A DNA stretch of 64,000 bases from Aotearoamyces nothofagi. Its lineage: Eukaryota > Ascomycota > Leotiomycetes > Leotiales > Tympanidaceae. The position numbers and the translations under genes were made by a program. Below the pieces are notes generated by a model. It did no database searches. It was not told the origin of the DNA and saw nothing but the letters and a program-made list of their open reading frames with translations. Position 1 is the first letter of the stretch, and each line of letters starts with the position of its first letter. Shown here in pieces: positions 1 through 11,372 of the stretch. Location of the stretch: positions 184,657-248,656 of the forward strand of contig JADDTR010000013.1 of the NCBI GenBank assembly GCA_015345905.1, read 5' to 3'.

Positions 1-87
1 GATGAGCGACCAGGCCCAGGATTCCCGCCGAAGCAGAGCTGCCCAGATTAAAAAGATCAAAAAGCTCCGAGGAATCGACGCCGCGGG

Positions 88-145
88 AATCAATCAATCA
101 ATCAATCAATCAATCGCTTCGCCCGCTCGCTCGCTCGCTCGCTCG
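88..145. repeat. CAAT and CGCT tetranucleotide microsatellites
   Basis: A run of about seven CAAT units (88-115) is followed directly by a run of GCTC units (about 121-145). Simple sequence repeats; nothing functional is implied. Confidence 0.9.
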
Positions 146-315
146 GGGCGGCCATGGCAAGGAGGTCGATGCGCCCTCTGATCTCTGCATCTCTCCCTGC
201 TCCGGCTCGTCTGTCGCCTGGCTTGGCAGCCCTCGGGCAGATGACGACAGGGGAGGGAGGCGGATGCGGGATTCCAGGAGCCCAGTTGGCTGCTGTCTCT
301 AGTATAGTTCCGTGC

Positions 316-560
316 TGCACTGTATACAGTAGTACTGGATAGTACAGTTTAGTCCTGTACTGCACTGTATACAGTAGTACTGTATAGTATAGTTCCGTGC
401 TGCACTGTATACAGTAGTACTGTACTGTATAGTACAGTTTAGTTCCGTACTGCACTGTATACAGTAGTACTGTATAGTACAGTTCCGTACTGCACTGTAT
501 ACAGTAGTACTGTATAGTACAGTTCCGTACTGCACGGTATAGTACTGTGTAGTATAGCAT
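316..560. repeat. 40-bp GTAC-rich minisatellite, six copies
   Basis: The 20-mer TGCACTGTATACAGTAGTAC starts at 316, 361, 401, 451, 491 and, with one change, 531. Unit length is therefore 40 bases, with two units lengthened to 45 and 50 by extra GTACT/AGTTT segments. Each unit contains the palindrome CTGTATACAG and several GTAC words, so each strand could form hairpins. Frames running through the array encode only Tyr/Cys/Thr repeats and are not genes. Confidence 0.9.
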
Positions 561-907
561 TGCTGAGTGTTGAGCGTTGAGCGTTGACAGCCGGGCGTTG
601 ACTGTCGACTGCTGTACAGCACTTGCATATGTGCCGTGCCTCGCTCACTGTATACAGAAGGTGAGCAGCATAGGTGTAAGCTCAGGGAGGAGTGCAAGTA
701 TACCCTCCTTCTAGAATGAAGCTTCCTGTATCTTGCATCTTGCATCTTGCATCTCGCTGGCAGACATACCTGTTCTGTCGCCGCCGGGTAAATGGCACAG
801 CACCAGCAGTAGGCGGGATGTACAGTTAATTAATTACACGCATCCACGACCGACGGACGGCGGACTGGCGGACTCAGGCTGCCGCGGCGGAACTGATGCG
901 CACCGAT

Positions 908-943
908 GGGGCAGGGCAGGGCAGGGCAGGGCAGGGCAGGGCA
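908..943. repeat. GGGCA pentanucleotide repeat
   Basis: About seven tandem GGGCA units. It lies in a segment that also carries short imperfect repeats of TGTATGGC (about 1055-1095). Confidence 0.9.
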
Positions 944-1184
944 TCTTGGCTCATCGCGACGATCTTGCCGGCGACGGGCTAGGGGGCGAGCGTTGGCCAC
1001 GCGAGACGCACATTGTTGCTCCCGTCACCGGGACAGACGCGGGCACAGCTGGATGCCTGTATGGCTGTATGGCTGCATGGCTGTATGCCTGCAGAGAGAA
1101 TGTGCAACGGCGGCAGAAGGGTGTGCTGTATATAGGAAGATGGTACAGCACAGGTACAGCAAAGCACCGAGGGATGCAGCTATA

Positions 1185-1280
1185 GTGCAGTGCAGTGCAG
1201 TGCAGTGCAGTGCAGTACAGTGCAGTACTACTAGCAACAGTGCAGCCCGTGGCAGCCCGTGGCAGCCCGTGCTGCTCCCC
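1185..1280. repeat. TGCAG array and GGCAGCCCGT triplicate
   Basis: Tandem GTGCA units at about 1185-1215 pass into GTACAGTGCAGTAC. A 10-base unit GGCAGCCCGT is then repeated three times at about 1241-1270. Confidence 0.85.
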
Positions 1281-1354
1281 CAACCCCGACCTCAACAGCA
1301 CAGCATGCCGCCGTTTCCCGTTTCCCGTCAGTGGTAGTGGCAGTGCCTGGACTC

Positions 1355-1391
1355 GTACAGTATACAGTATACAGTATACAGTATACAGTAG
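1355..1391. repeat. AGTATAC heptanucleotide repeat
   Basis: Tandem CAGTATA units, about four copies plus a degenerate end. The unit shares its core with the 316-560 minisatellite. Confidence 0.85.
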
Positions 1392-1489
1392 CACGGTGCT
1401 ATACTACTGTGCTGTGCTGTATCCTGTACACGAGGAACCCTGGGTACATATGGACGCAAGATGGCAAGGTAGCGAGGGGGCTGTAGCGA

Positions 1490-1850
1490 GGGAGTTGTAG
1501 CGAGGGTAGTGTAGCGAAGGTAGTTAGGCTGTCTCTACTCTGCTGTAGTAGCATAGTGTACGGTATAGTGTACGGTATACAGCTAAGGTACTGTAGCCAG
1601 CCAAGGTACTGTAGCGAAGGTAGTGTAGCGAAGGTACTGTACCCAAGGTAGCCAGCTAGCTGTCTCTACAGTACTCTGTTGTAGTGGTATAGATAGTGTA
1701 CCGTATAGTGTACCGTATAGTGTACCGTATACAATCAAGGTACTGTGGCCAGCTAAGGTGTACCCAAGGTAGCCGTCAAGCTGTCTCTACTCTGCCGTCC
1801 TTAGTAGCATAGTGTATAGTGCACCGTACAGCGTACCGTACACAGTCCAC
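1490..1850. repeat. three-copy higher-order repeat (~120-130 bp units)
   Basis: A core beginning GCTGTCTCTAC, followed by a GTAGTAGCATAGTGTA-like segment, occurs at 1528-1560, 1659-1700 and 1780-1816. The copies are flanked by GTAGCGAAGGTA, CCAAGGTAGCC and by inner tandem repeats of TAGTGTACCGTA (1553-1580 two copies, 1695-1731 three copies). It is a nested repeat: short units inside a larger diverged unit. Confidence 0.8.
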
Positions 1851-1877
1851 ACCTCGGCTACAGCACAAAGCATTGTC

Positions 1878-1945
1878 CCTGCAAACCAACAAACCAACAA
1901 ACCAAATAACCAACCAAATAACCAACCAACCAACCTTGCCAGCCC
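1878..1945. repeat. AACC/AAAT-type short tandem repeat
   Basis: Mixed units of CCAACAAA and CCAAATAA, ending in a CCAA run. Purine on this strand is almost entirely A. Confidence 0.8.
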
Positions 1946-2084
1946 AGCTCGCGCAGGCCCTCCAGCCCTTTCCCCGGCGCGGCCTAGCCCCGTCGCTCGG
2001 ATCTGGACGGGGCGTCCAGGGTGCGCGGCGGTAGCGGGCTCCACCGGCTGTCGATCATCGTCAGGGCGCTCTCTCTCTGCTCTG

Positions 2085-2118
2085 CCCTGCTCTGCTCTGC
2101 TCTGCTCTGCTTTTCCGG
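2085..2118. repeat. CTCTG pentanucleotide repeat
   Basis: About five CTCTG/CTGCT units in tandem. Low-complexity DNA. Confidence 0.8.
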
Positions 2119-2212
2119 TTTGTCGCTGGCGGGCGCCAGAGTTGGTCGTGTTTTTGCCTCTGGGCCTGAGGCAGGAAGGGCAGGCGAGGGAGGCAAGGCA
2201 GACAAGGTTCAT

Positions 2213-2262
2213 CTATTCTATTCTATCTATCTATCTATCTACATATTTATCTATCTATACAT
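2213..2262. repeat. TCTA tetranucleotide repeat
   Basis: TCTAT units give way to TCTA units interrupted by one ACATATT segment. Confidence 0.85.
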
Positions 2263-2412
2263 GGGCCAGGACTGTGGCACACTGCTCACGTGAAGGGGCT
2301 GGGCTGGGCTTTCTCAAAGATCCCGAGCTGGGCCTGGCTGCTGAGCGAGCGACCCGCCGTCCTGAGGCGCGGAGCATTCGATCGACCAGAGGGCGGCTGT
2401 GACGAGAGAGGC

Positions 2413-2570
2413 GCGAGACTGAGACTTGAGACTTGAGACTGAGACTTGAGACGAGACGAGACGAGTGCCGGGATGTGGGGGTGGGGAGGAAGGGGAGGTT
2501 TCGTTTCGTTTCTTTTTTTTTTGTTTCTTTCTTTCTTTTTTTTGGGGATGGGGATGGGGATGGGGATCAG
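2413..2570. repeat. GAGACTT, T-rich and GGGGAT tracts
   Basis: GAGACTT/GAGAC units (about 2413-2463) are followed by TTTC/poly-T (about 2500-2543), then four GGGGAT units (about 2546-2568). The last tract fits a G-quadruplex pattern on the plus strand. Confidence 0.8.
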
Positions 2571-5072
2571 ATTAGGCGGTGGTCGTCGTCCGTCTAGCTG
2601 TGTTCTGAGGAGATCTGCACTGGACGATGAGTATTGATGCATGAGACTGTCTGTTCTGGGGGGAGATTCCTCTTTTGAGGTTTTGATGTTTTGATTGTGT
2701 GTGCGTGTATTGTGTATATGTATGTATATCTCGTGCGTGGGGATTGGTGGTTATATAGGGTGTCTTCTTCTTTCTATAGAGGGAGAGATGGATGGGGAGG
2801 AGAGGAGAGGAGAGGAAAGGGGTTGCTCATTTGTAGGCGAGTGTGTGGTTGGATAGGCGGATAGGTGGGTGGAGTAGATAGGTAGAGTAGAATGGGTGGG
2901 ATATTTAGGTGGGATAGAATAGAATAGATAGATGAGGCAGATGCATCGATGGGATAGAATAGAGCAGGTGTACAGAATAGACGGAGTAGATGGATAGGAT
3001 ATATATATCATATACATAGATAACTGCAGCTTCGTAATGCCACTTTCTCCAACAATAGTCCTTCCTGTCAACACATATATACAAGATAGTACTACATATA
3101 TATATATATATCTCGATACCTCACTAGCACAGCAGTCTCCCGACCCGAAGAGCAAGCCGAGTAGCGAAAACCCCGCTCTCTGTCTATCCGTCCGTCTCGT
3201 TTTTTCTTTCTTACATCTCCCAACCCGTGAGCAGGTCGCGCGGCCGACCGAGAGTGGAACCGCGTATATGTATACAGTATATATATACACGCGTGGACGC
3301 GTCGGCCGTCCTGTCCCTCTCCTCCTTGGGGTTGATCTTGTGCGGTATTGCAGTACTATCCCCCCCCCCCGGAGGTGATCTGGTATCACTGTCTGTACAT
3401 TGTTTGGTAGCGATCTCTGTCACGATTCTATAGTGCGTGGCTGTTCAGGGGGAGGTGGGTGTTTGCGGATATGCTGCGGTGGGTGCGTGGTGGGTGCTGA
3501 TATACAGTGAGATGTACAGTAAGATGGAGATGGAGATGTACAGCGGAGAATATTACAACACATCCATACCGTCTACAAAGCGGTAGGTACCGTACATACC
3601 GCCACCGCGAGCACCCCCATGCTGGCGAGCGAGCCAGATCTGCACCGGACGCATGCGCTCAGACATCAAGACGAGGAGGAAGGGAGAGAGAGAGGAAAGA
3701 GGGAGGAAATCTCCCCCTTCCTTGCTGGCCCGACGGTCTCCTCGGGGGGCCCGGCCGCAATGATCTGCGGATGAATCCCTTGTGGGCCGCGCCGTGCAAT
3801 GCATGTCTCAGCGCGCGGTGCTTGCTGCTTGCTGCTGCTGTTGTCTTAGGCTTTCTCTCTTCCTGCCGGCTATACTCCGTAGCTGCTATAGGGGAGCAAG
3901 CAGTGCCGTAGTACGCAGGCTCGCGTACCCGAGTTGGGGATGCGCAGGGTGTGGGTGTGGGTATGGGTACGGGTACGCGAAAAGGGTTTATTTATGCTAT
4001 TACTATCCACCGCTTCCCCGGGTCTGAAACGTATATCTTTTGCTCTGCTGCTCTGCTCGGCCGTCTGCTGTGTGTAGGACAGAGGTGTACGCGCGTGTGA
4101 GTTTGCAATCCCAGTGTAGCTTCGTGCAGGGTAGATTAATGTACAGTAAAGCCGCAGCCCTTTTCTGTCCGTTTCGCGTCATGCTACGCATCCTGCTTGG
4201 TACCTTGTGTGCTTTTGAGACATCTCCTGCTATACCGATGCTGGTTGAGGCTACAAGTCCGAAATAACGACGGGCGACGCTGCGCTGGTGGAGAGGGGGG
4301 GGGGGGGGCTGCTTGTGGAAACCCGCCTTGGTATAATATGTTATATTTGTCGTCGCTATACGTGGAGCGGCTTTGTACATGTCAAGCTCGGCGCGGCGTG
4401 GCCTGTGGCGTCGGGGAGTTGGGAGAGGGCGCGAGCCTGTGCGACTGTTTAATATGCCGCCGGCGCAGCGAGGGGCCCTGACTTCCTGCGCTATGGTATC
4501 TATATCAGATGGCCGTTATAGGGGATCGCTTCGCGCCGCCTCGCATCGCGTCGCTTCACGTTTCTGGGTGGAGATGCGCAAGCGAGGCAGCGAGAGGGAT
4601 TGGGACGGGGGGGCTGGATGGAGGAAGGAATCGAGCAGCCAGGTTGCTGGAGTGGCAGAGGATGGAAAGGGAAGCATGATCTCCGCCGAGACCTCGTTGT
4701 GGTTCGTGGAGGGGGGGGGCCCTGGCTGAGACGTCGAGGGATGGGGATGGGGATGGCTTCGCTAACGGACCAGCGAGCATAGCAGAGCAAAGCAACGCAA
4801 CGCTTGGAGAAGATCACCTTCCAGCATCCTTCGCCGAAACCGAAGTCGCCAGAACAGATCTCGGGTGGGAAAGCGGCCGTAGCACTGGAGCGCCGGGCCG
4901 GCGAATTTGGCATCGTTGACGAGGTCTGCCGCCGCTGAGGAGGACGGCGGTGATGGGTGAACGATGCGACGACGGAAGCTGGAATACAGTAATGTCATGA
5001 TCTCCCAATTCGCCACTGTCGGCCGGCCACTGCTGAGGTGCTTCCGTACATCGTCAGGCAAGATATGTGCCG

Positions 5073-5117
5073 GTATTGTACTGTACGGTACTGTACTATA
5101 CGGTACTGTACTGTAGG
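5073..5117. repeat. GTACTGTAC/GGTACTGTAC repeat cluster
   Basis: Four to five overlapping copies of GTACTGTAC-like words. This is a smaller relative of the 316-560 array. Confidence 0.75.
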
Positions 5118-7845
5118 CCAGGCCAAGCCAGTAGGGACTGGATGTAGGGCACAGGCACTCGCTTTCCTGGCAGCTGCCCCGGCCTGCCAAAGAGAATCTG
5201 GTTTAGGGTTTACGCTCGCACACGCATGTGCGCAGAGACACACGATGAGCACGATAGGCACTGCTCCGGGACTGTCCCGTAGGGTAGCATTGGCAGGCCA
5301 AGGTAGACCAAGTCGATGGAACTCGGTGGAAGCCAATGCCAGTCAGCCTCCCGACGGCGGTTCCTGTGCGGGCTTCTAGGAGTAGAGCTTCTGCTCGCAC
5401 CTCAGTTACTTATTCCTTGCCATTCTCCAGCCAAGTACGGGCACTCTACTCTGCTTCGCAGCATCCGCCGAGGCTTCGAGGCCTCGTCTACAGCTTCCTC
5501 CGTCTCCTTTCGGGCCCCGGTGGGATTGTGGGATGAGGCGGTTCGGAGATTCAATCGAATCCATTTCCCCTTCCGTCTATCCCATCGTCGCATCGTTCCA
5601 TCGCCTCTCTCCTTGCCGATGGGATCCTGGATGGAAAATCCGGGATTCGAATCTCTAATCCTGGCTCTCGGACACACGACTTGCTAGCCAAGTTGATAGT
5701 TGACAGCCGACAGTTGACAGTTGATAGTTGACACATGTCGGCTGGATGATTGCTAGCTGCTACCTACTACTACGTATGTACAGTAATCACCTAGGTGCCG
5801 CATGGCCATTTAACGTTCAACGGCGCTGGGGGCGACGGCACGGGTACGACGCTGGTGTCCATATACTTTGTGAATACGACGTACGGTATCCATACGCCGA
5901 TTCAAGCACTGGGCAGGCTGCGCCGTACACAAACCTTACCTCACCACAGTTATACTTCATACTACTCTCTACGGCCCGTCGATAACGGTTCGTGCTCGGG
6001 CCCATGCTCGGGCCCTTGCCCGTAGTCTCTTCTCCACAAACGCGAGCACTAGAGCTGGCGGCGAGAAGTACAATTACATGCCAGCAACATGGCGCAACAT
6101 AAAACGCCGGCACTTCAGTTCTGGTGATGGCTTCAGTGTCGGCTCCTCCCCCTTTCTCCCCTGCAGTAGCATGGCTGCAATCCGGAGGCCAGAGAAGCAG
6201 GGTCATCACTGTACTCTGCACGTACTGTATTGTGCGGCACTACAACCATGTCGATGCAAAAGCCAGCCTCAACGCAGGTGCTAAACGACAGAGCATCGCA
6301 TCACAGACATGCAGTCTGGTCCGTGTCATGCGGATCTAACAATCTTGAGAAGGCAGTAGCAGGCAGCGGTAGGCAAATATACCTTTGTCGAGGACGGATG
6401 CATACTGTACTTGAATCGCCTTAGACAAGAATATACTCATTACCACGAGGAGAACCGTTGTGTGAAAGTACGGAATGCAGTATCTACTCCAGGCTAAATA
6501 CGTCCCGGTGTGCCAGACCGGGTAGATGTCCTCGACGATGTTTCTCTGGAGGAATGCTTCAAGCCCTTGCAATACGCCGGCCGTGTACGGGCATACTGGT
6601 TATATTCCAAATTCCTTGTCCACCTACCCACGGCGCTCAAGTGTCTTGAGACTGTTATGCAGAGATGGCACTGCCAGTCAACTGCCGATGTTACTTGACT
6701 CTTGTTTTCGAAAACCCCTCAGAATACACGGAGATATGTACGCCAGTAGCCTGAGCACGGTGTAATGTGATCACCAAGCTATGCATGTACGTCGCAGAGG
6801 CCTGTAGATCTATAAATATGTAAATATCGTGCGATGTATCTCCACAAGTTATCACGGTGCAACAGGATCGTCGATAAAGTGACGTGAATCAAGTCAAAGC
6901 GCTCGAACGGCGCTTTGCTCCACAAGAAAGGGTGATATACGCAGGACCGTTGAGGCTCCACTTCTCTCCCACTTCACACTCGATTCGACAACCCCGATGT
7001 TCTTGCGGCCTCGGAATCCGCACCAGCCACTACGGCGTTGCAGGTTCGATGCTACAGCTCCGTCACGAATATTTTACCCGCACGCAAGAGGGCAGGGAGA
7101 GAAAAGGGCGCTCTTCTGGCATCTCCCAACCGCCTATGGTCCGAATGCAGGCTTCGCTGGCCGGCTCTCTGGCGTGTCTGGGTACCAGGAGCGATATGGT
7201 CACAATCAAGGTGCCACGACCGGCTCGACTCGGTCCTCGAGTGCGGACTGAGCAGCAGTATTGACGCCGGGCCTAGTGGGCTGCTCTCAGCGTTGTATTC
7301 GGGGCGAGATGCTCACCTTCCCTGAGAGCAGCAGGCTTATTTGAGCTTCTTATACCCTCGCGCGGACCCGTGGATTTGCAGATAAGGGCTTTTGAAAACA
7401 CCGGGCCATGTCTCGATCCCCACTGGGCGAGATGATTGTCCGGGAATGGGATGATTGACAGGCAGGTTTGGGAGACATGTCAGACCTAGCCGAGGCCCGT
7501 CGAGCAAGTGCTATCATCCCCCTAGAGGATTTGCGGGGGTATATGTCCGTATCACGGTTGCAATATCACATTCTACAGCAGCATCACGGTACAGTAATGC
7601 CCTCCGGGACTCCTCCCTTGTCTGCTGTGGACGGACGTGAATGTGGATCTGGTCCCACGCATGCAGCACTGCACTCCCTGATCAGACTTTCTGCTGTCCC
7701 TTGAATCACAACGACGATAAGTGTCCTATGCCAGCCGATATAGTGCAGTACTGCATTCCGCACGGTACGCACAACGCGCTCCCTAGTCCATGCTCTCGAC
7801 GATCTTGCCGCCGAGACAAGTGGTTTCTGACGCCGCTTTGTAGAG

Positions 7846-8460
7846 CTAGGAAGACCGGGCAGCCGAGTTGAGCAGATCATGCATGCCGTTGAATGGAGCA
7901 GTCCGCGTCTGCAGCGTAGCTCTTCGAATCTCCTGTCTATCCCTCCCTCCCTCTCCGGGACAGCGGCACGACCCATTCGCGATGATGTCGAGCTCTGTGG
8001 CAAAACGTGAACAATTACAGACATATGTACATGAACAAGGTAGCATTCGATATTCTTCCGAATGTAAGGATTCGGTTGGGTCGTGTATAGAGAATGGGGC
8101 CGGCCGTTGGTCCTTGGTAGGGATGATTAGCTGCATGGTCTGCATGCCGTTGTCCATGAATGGGGTGGCTGGAATCCTGGAGAGTTTGCATGGCAGGCCC
8201 CATTCGGCTGGGCTTTGTGTCATGGTACCATATTGGTTTTTTGTAAGCCTTTTTGAGGGGGTGGCTTGGAAGCGATGGCGGGTTAGGGAGTGGAAGACGG
8301 ATGGGCGCGCTGTAGGGCAGCTGGACTGATCTGATAGCATAGTTTGCACGCTGGACTTGGTGCTGTAGGTCCTACGGATGCCTAAAGGAAGCCTATTACT
8401 GCTGAGATGCTGTAATATACTCTCGGCGAGTTGCTTCAAGAAACTGGTTCTGAAAGCCAT
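7846..8460 (-). CDS. hypothetical protein, weakly supported
   Basis: A 204-codon frame starts with ATG at 8460. Its first ~40 residues are rich in Arg, Ser, Leu and Lys with almost no acidic residues, and contain an RRTYSTK stretch, so it resembles a mitochondrial targeting peptide. The remainder has no domain I recognise; Cys and Met clusters late in the frame look non-coding, so a real gene might use an intron and another frame. It is the longest ATG-started frame in an otherwise empty 11 kb. It may be spurious. Confidence 0.22.
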   Translation of the reverse strand: MAFRTSFLKQLAESILQHLSSNRLPLGIRRTYSTKSSVQTMLSDQSSCPTARPSVFHSLTRHRFQATPSKRLTKNQYGTMTQSPAEWGLPCKLSRIPATPFMDNGMQTMQLIIPTKDQRPAPFSIHDPTESLHSEEYRMLPCSCTYVCNCSRFATELDIIANGSCRCPGEGGRDRQEIRRATLQTRTAPFNGMHDLLNSAARSS

Positions 8461-11372
8461 CGTCCTGTGTGCTTTGGAACTCGATGTCTATCGTATTTCA
8501 GTAATGGCATCTGTGTTGAGGAAGTGAGACAGGTCTGTGTGCGGTGGATTGATGATGGAACTCCTTCATGACAGCGAGGACTTTGACAGTGAAGTTATGC
8601 CAAGGCAGTTACGATCTCATCAACTTCAATAACATCAATACAATCATATAACTTTATGGAGTGCTACTCTTGCTACAAGAAGCAAGGCCCGTCTTGCCCA
8701 TCTTATGCCTTTGCATCGTCTCTTGTGGTGTTGCTCTGCTATATTCAGCAGTTGCTTGCATTCTTTCATATCCACGCCTCACCAAGGCCAGAAACTACAT
8801 CACATTTCAACCCTAAACCATTTTGAAGGCGACCGATCCTCGCGGAACCGAATGATGACAGTCGTACTTCCTAGCTATGAGAGATGGCCTTTGGAAAGAA
8901 GCCATCGACACAGTCACCGAGCATAGACTGTCGATTACCATATCATACTTTGTTAAAAGATACGAGTGTCGACCTCCAGCCAACGTTGCTGAGACTAGAC
9001 TTCATGTATATAATGCGAAGTTTCAAACACGATATGTTTCGGCACGGTTGCTGAGGAAGATCCATAGTCCTTGTTTCACCCGTTTGGACTTTCAGCATAG
9101 ATACACGATGAGAGACTAAAGATATCATCAACAGCAGCATAACAAAGACTCGGGTACTCTACTGACAGAGAAGTCATAGGTTTCGAGTCTGTAATCCATC
9201 CGATCCGGTAAAGCCGAGACCAAGATGACATGCAGACAAACATGATTCACTCTGTCGACGAACGGCTTCATAGTCAGCATCCTCCCTACATCTCGGCAAT
9301 AACCTTCTTCTACATATATGGCAGTGACGGTTGCCGGATTCATTCCAGGAATACTATCTAAGGCTAGTAAACCTGATGATATAGCAACAAGACATATTCA
9401 GCTATTTCCCTGTCAGCGACAAGTAGAAGGGAGATGATAGTAAGAACGGCCATGTCGTCAACAAGCTGCTATGCCAGCGAGATACCCTCTCGACAAGCTA
9501 CCGATGCTATCCTATCCAGCGAGAAGTAGGACACACTCTACCAACAGACTGGAAAAGCGCCAGCATCCTCTGCGCCTCTCAGAAACAATCATCGGCCTCT
9601 TTGGCGGCGGTAGTCGTCGGATCAGACTGTATCAACGGCACGAGAAGCAGCCGTGCCTTGCACTATGGCAGAAGGATGTGCTCACTTTCCACAGTTCCTT
9701 GCCAGCGACGAACGAAAAGCAAACGACGACAAATCCGCCATGCTCATCAGCACGCCGCTGTCAATATCCAAGATACCATGTCAGCGAAGCGGCACTGAAG
9801 CGGTGATGAGTAGACCTTCAGTTGAGAGGCACTATCACAGACTTTATCTCCTGGAAGGATGCAGCTATATTACTCTCTTGTGATATCTAGATCCGCGAGT
9901 TTATTCTTAGTCTAAGGTAATGAAGTCTTGCAACTGGACGGCTTACAGGGTTAACTAATAAATCAGGAGTACTGAGAGCAGGCGTTCAATAGTCTAGCTG
10001 AGAGAGAAATGGCACAGAGCTATTCACCTCATGCTACTGCTGTTGCCAGCTACAGTCGTCGTTAATCCCCTTGAAGCCGAACCATCCCTATAAATGATAT
10101 CCCCGAAGCTTCCCCCTCGGCGCTGTGGCATGGGGTGGCCTGCTGCATCATCAGCGACGGAGTCCCGAGCGACAGCGGATCCCGCGACCGACGAGAGGCT
10201 CCATGGTATCACGTCAGCTCATGTGCTAGTACCGAGTCTGGTGAAGAGTTTCTATAACTCGATACAGCGGCTTCTGGGGTTTGTTGTTGGTAAGGAGATG
10301 GGCCGTCTAGATGGGGATACTCAGCCTTTCGACGTCGAAGCAACCAGGCGTCGAATCAATACACTGAAGCAAAGCGAGCTGCAACTATCGTACCTCCTGA
10401 GCTCGTCAGCATACTGTATAGCACGGTATTTGAGCCCTCGATGCGGCTTCAATATCTGATAAGTTACTACTAACTATGCCGTGCTAGCAGTTGAGATCAT
10501 CACAGTCAACGCAGCAGAGCATTACAGGACGTTAGGGTTTCCTTCAGCCTCCAATCTTCTACCAATATCGATACCGAATAAATCTAAGAGATGATCTAGG
10601 AGTCTTGTCGAATACGCATCACCCTGATAGCTTGTCATCAGGTCGAAACACCATAACTCACTCCCGACACCGACCTAGTTGACTATAATACTCGAAACTC
10701 CATCTGAAACAGCGAGAAGAGCTCCATTTCAAGGAACATGGAATCGATAACTGATCGGCTATATCGAGGCCGGAATATAGGCATCGCATATGAGGGAGCA
10801 TACCGTTGAAGGAGACATAATATTGAGCCATCTTGCCGAGCTTTTGGAGAGGTATACACGGGAGCATTTCGGGGGTGGTTTCTCGATATATAGTTTGCGA
10901 CAGTCATACTTAGGAAGGCCACGAAGGGTCCAAGTCGACTATTGCTCATTGAGCGACGGCTAATAATATGTAGTTGGTGTCTTGCTTGACGGCGACAGGG
11001 TGAATAACGGTAAGTTGTGTAGTGGTGTCGTGGGTATTAATGGCAAGTAGTCTCGGGGATGAGATTTAGAAATATGAGGTCTATGTGAAGGCGGAAGAAT
11101 AGCCATTGAAGTGGTCAGAAAGAATCCCTCACTCAGTATTCTGCTCCTAGGTATTGGCGGTGATGCGTGTATTAGAGCCGAATCCCGGCTTTTACAGTGG
11201 CACTCAATGCGTTTATGTTGTCAAGAAGCTTCCATAGTTGATTGTTTAATGAACATGACCTCCACATAGATTTTAGTAAGATCGAAGTATCCTCCTCTAA
11301 CACACCTCCATTTCATAGCATGCTGCTATTCAAACCACCACATTTGTCTTTTAAAACCTCATCCAGCCAGCT
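8461..11372. other. intergenic, no feature recognised
   Basis: Frames here are short and have no protein-like composition. No repeats longer than a few units and no RNA gene motif were seen. Part of it (from about 11.37 kb upward) is the 3' flank of the minus-strand hydrolase. Confidence 0.45.

Larger units (their letters stand above)
1..7845. other. gene-poor, repeat-rich stretch without a convincing gene
   Basis: No reading frame here shows a recognisable domain, a plausible protein composition or a splice pattern. Open frames are short and come mostly from repeats or from GC-rich sequence. The first 3 kb is dominated by microsatellites and minisatellites, annotated separately. From about 3.3 to 7.8 kb the sequence is of ordinary complexity with scattered GTACAGT/ACTGTAC words. 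It could be subtelomeric or simply a large intergenic block; no telomere repeat is visible. A non-coding RNA gene cannot be excluded by reading alone. Confidence 0.5.

Noticed and set aside
102-745. Long minus-strand frames rich in Tyr, Cys, Thr and Gln repeats
   Set aside because: They are translations of the 40-base minisatellite; open because the unit lacks stops in several frames. No domain and no plausible gene structure.
5641-5690. GATTCGAATC-like tRNA B-box on the minus strand
   Set aside because: No matching A-box, anticodon stem or acceptor stem can be paired around it.
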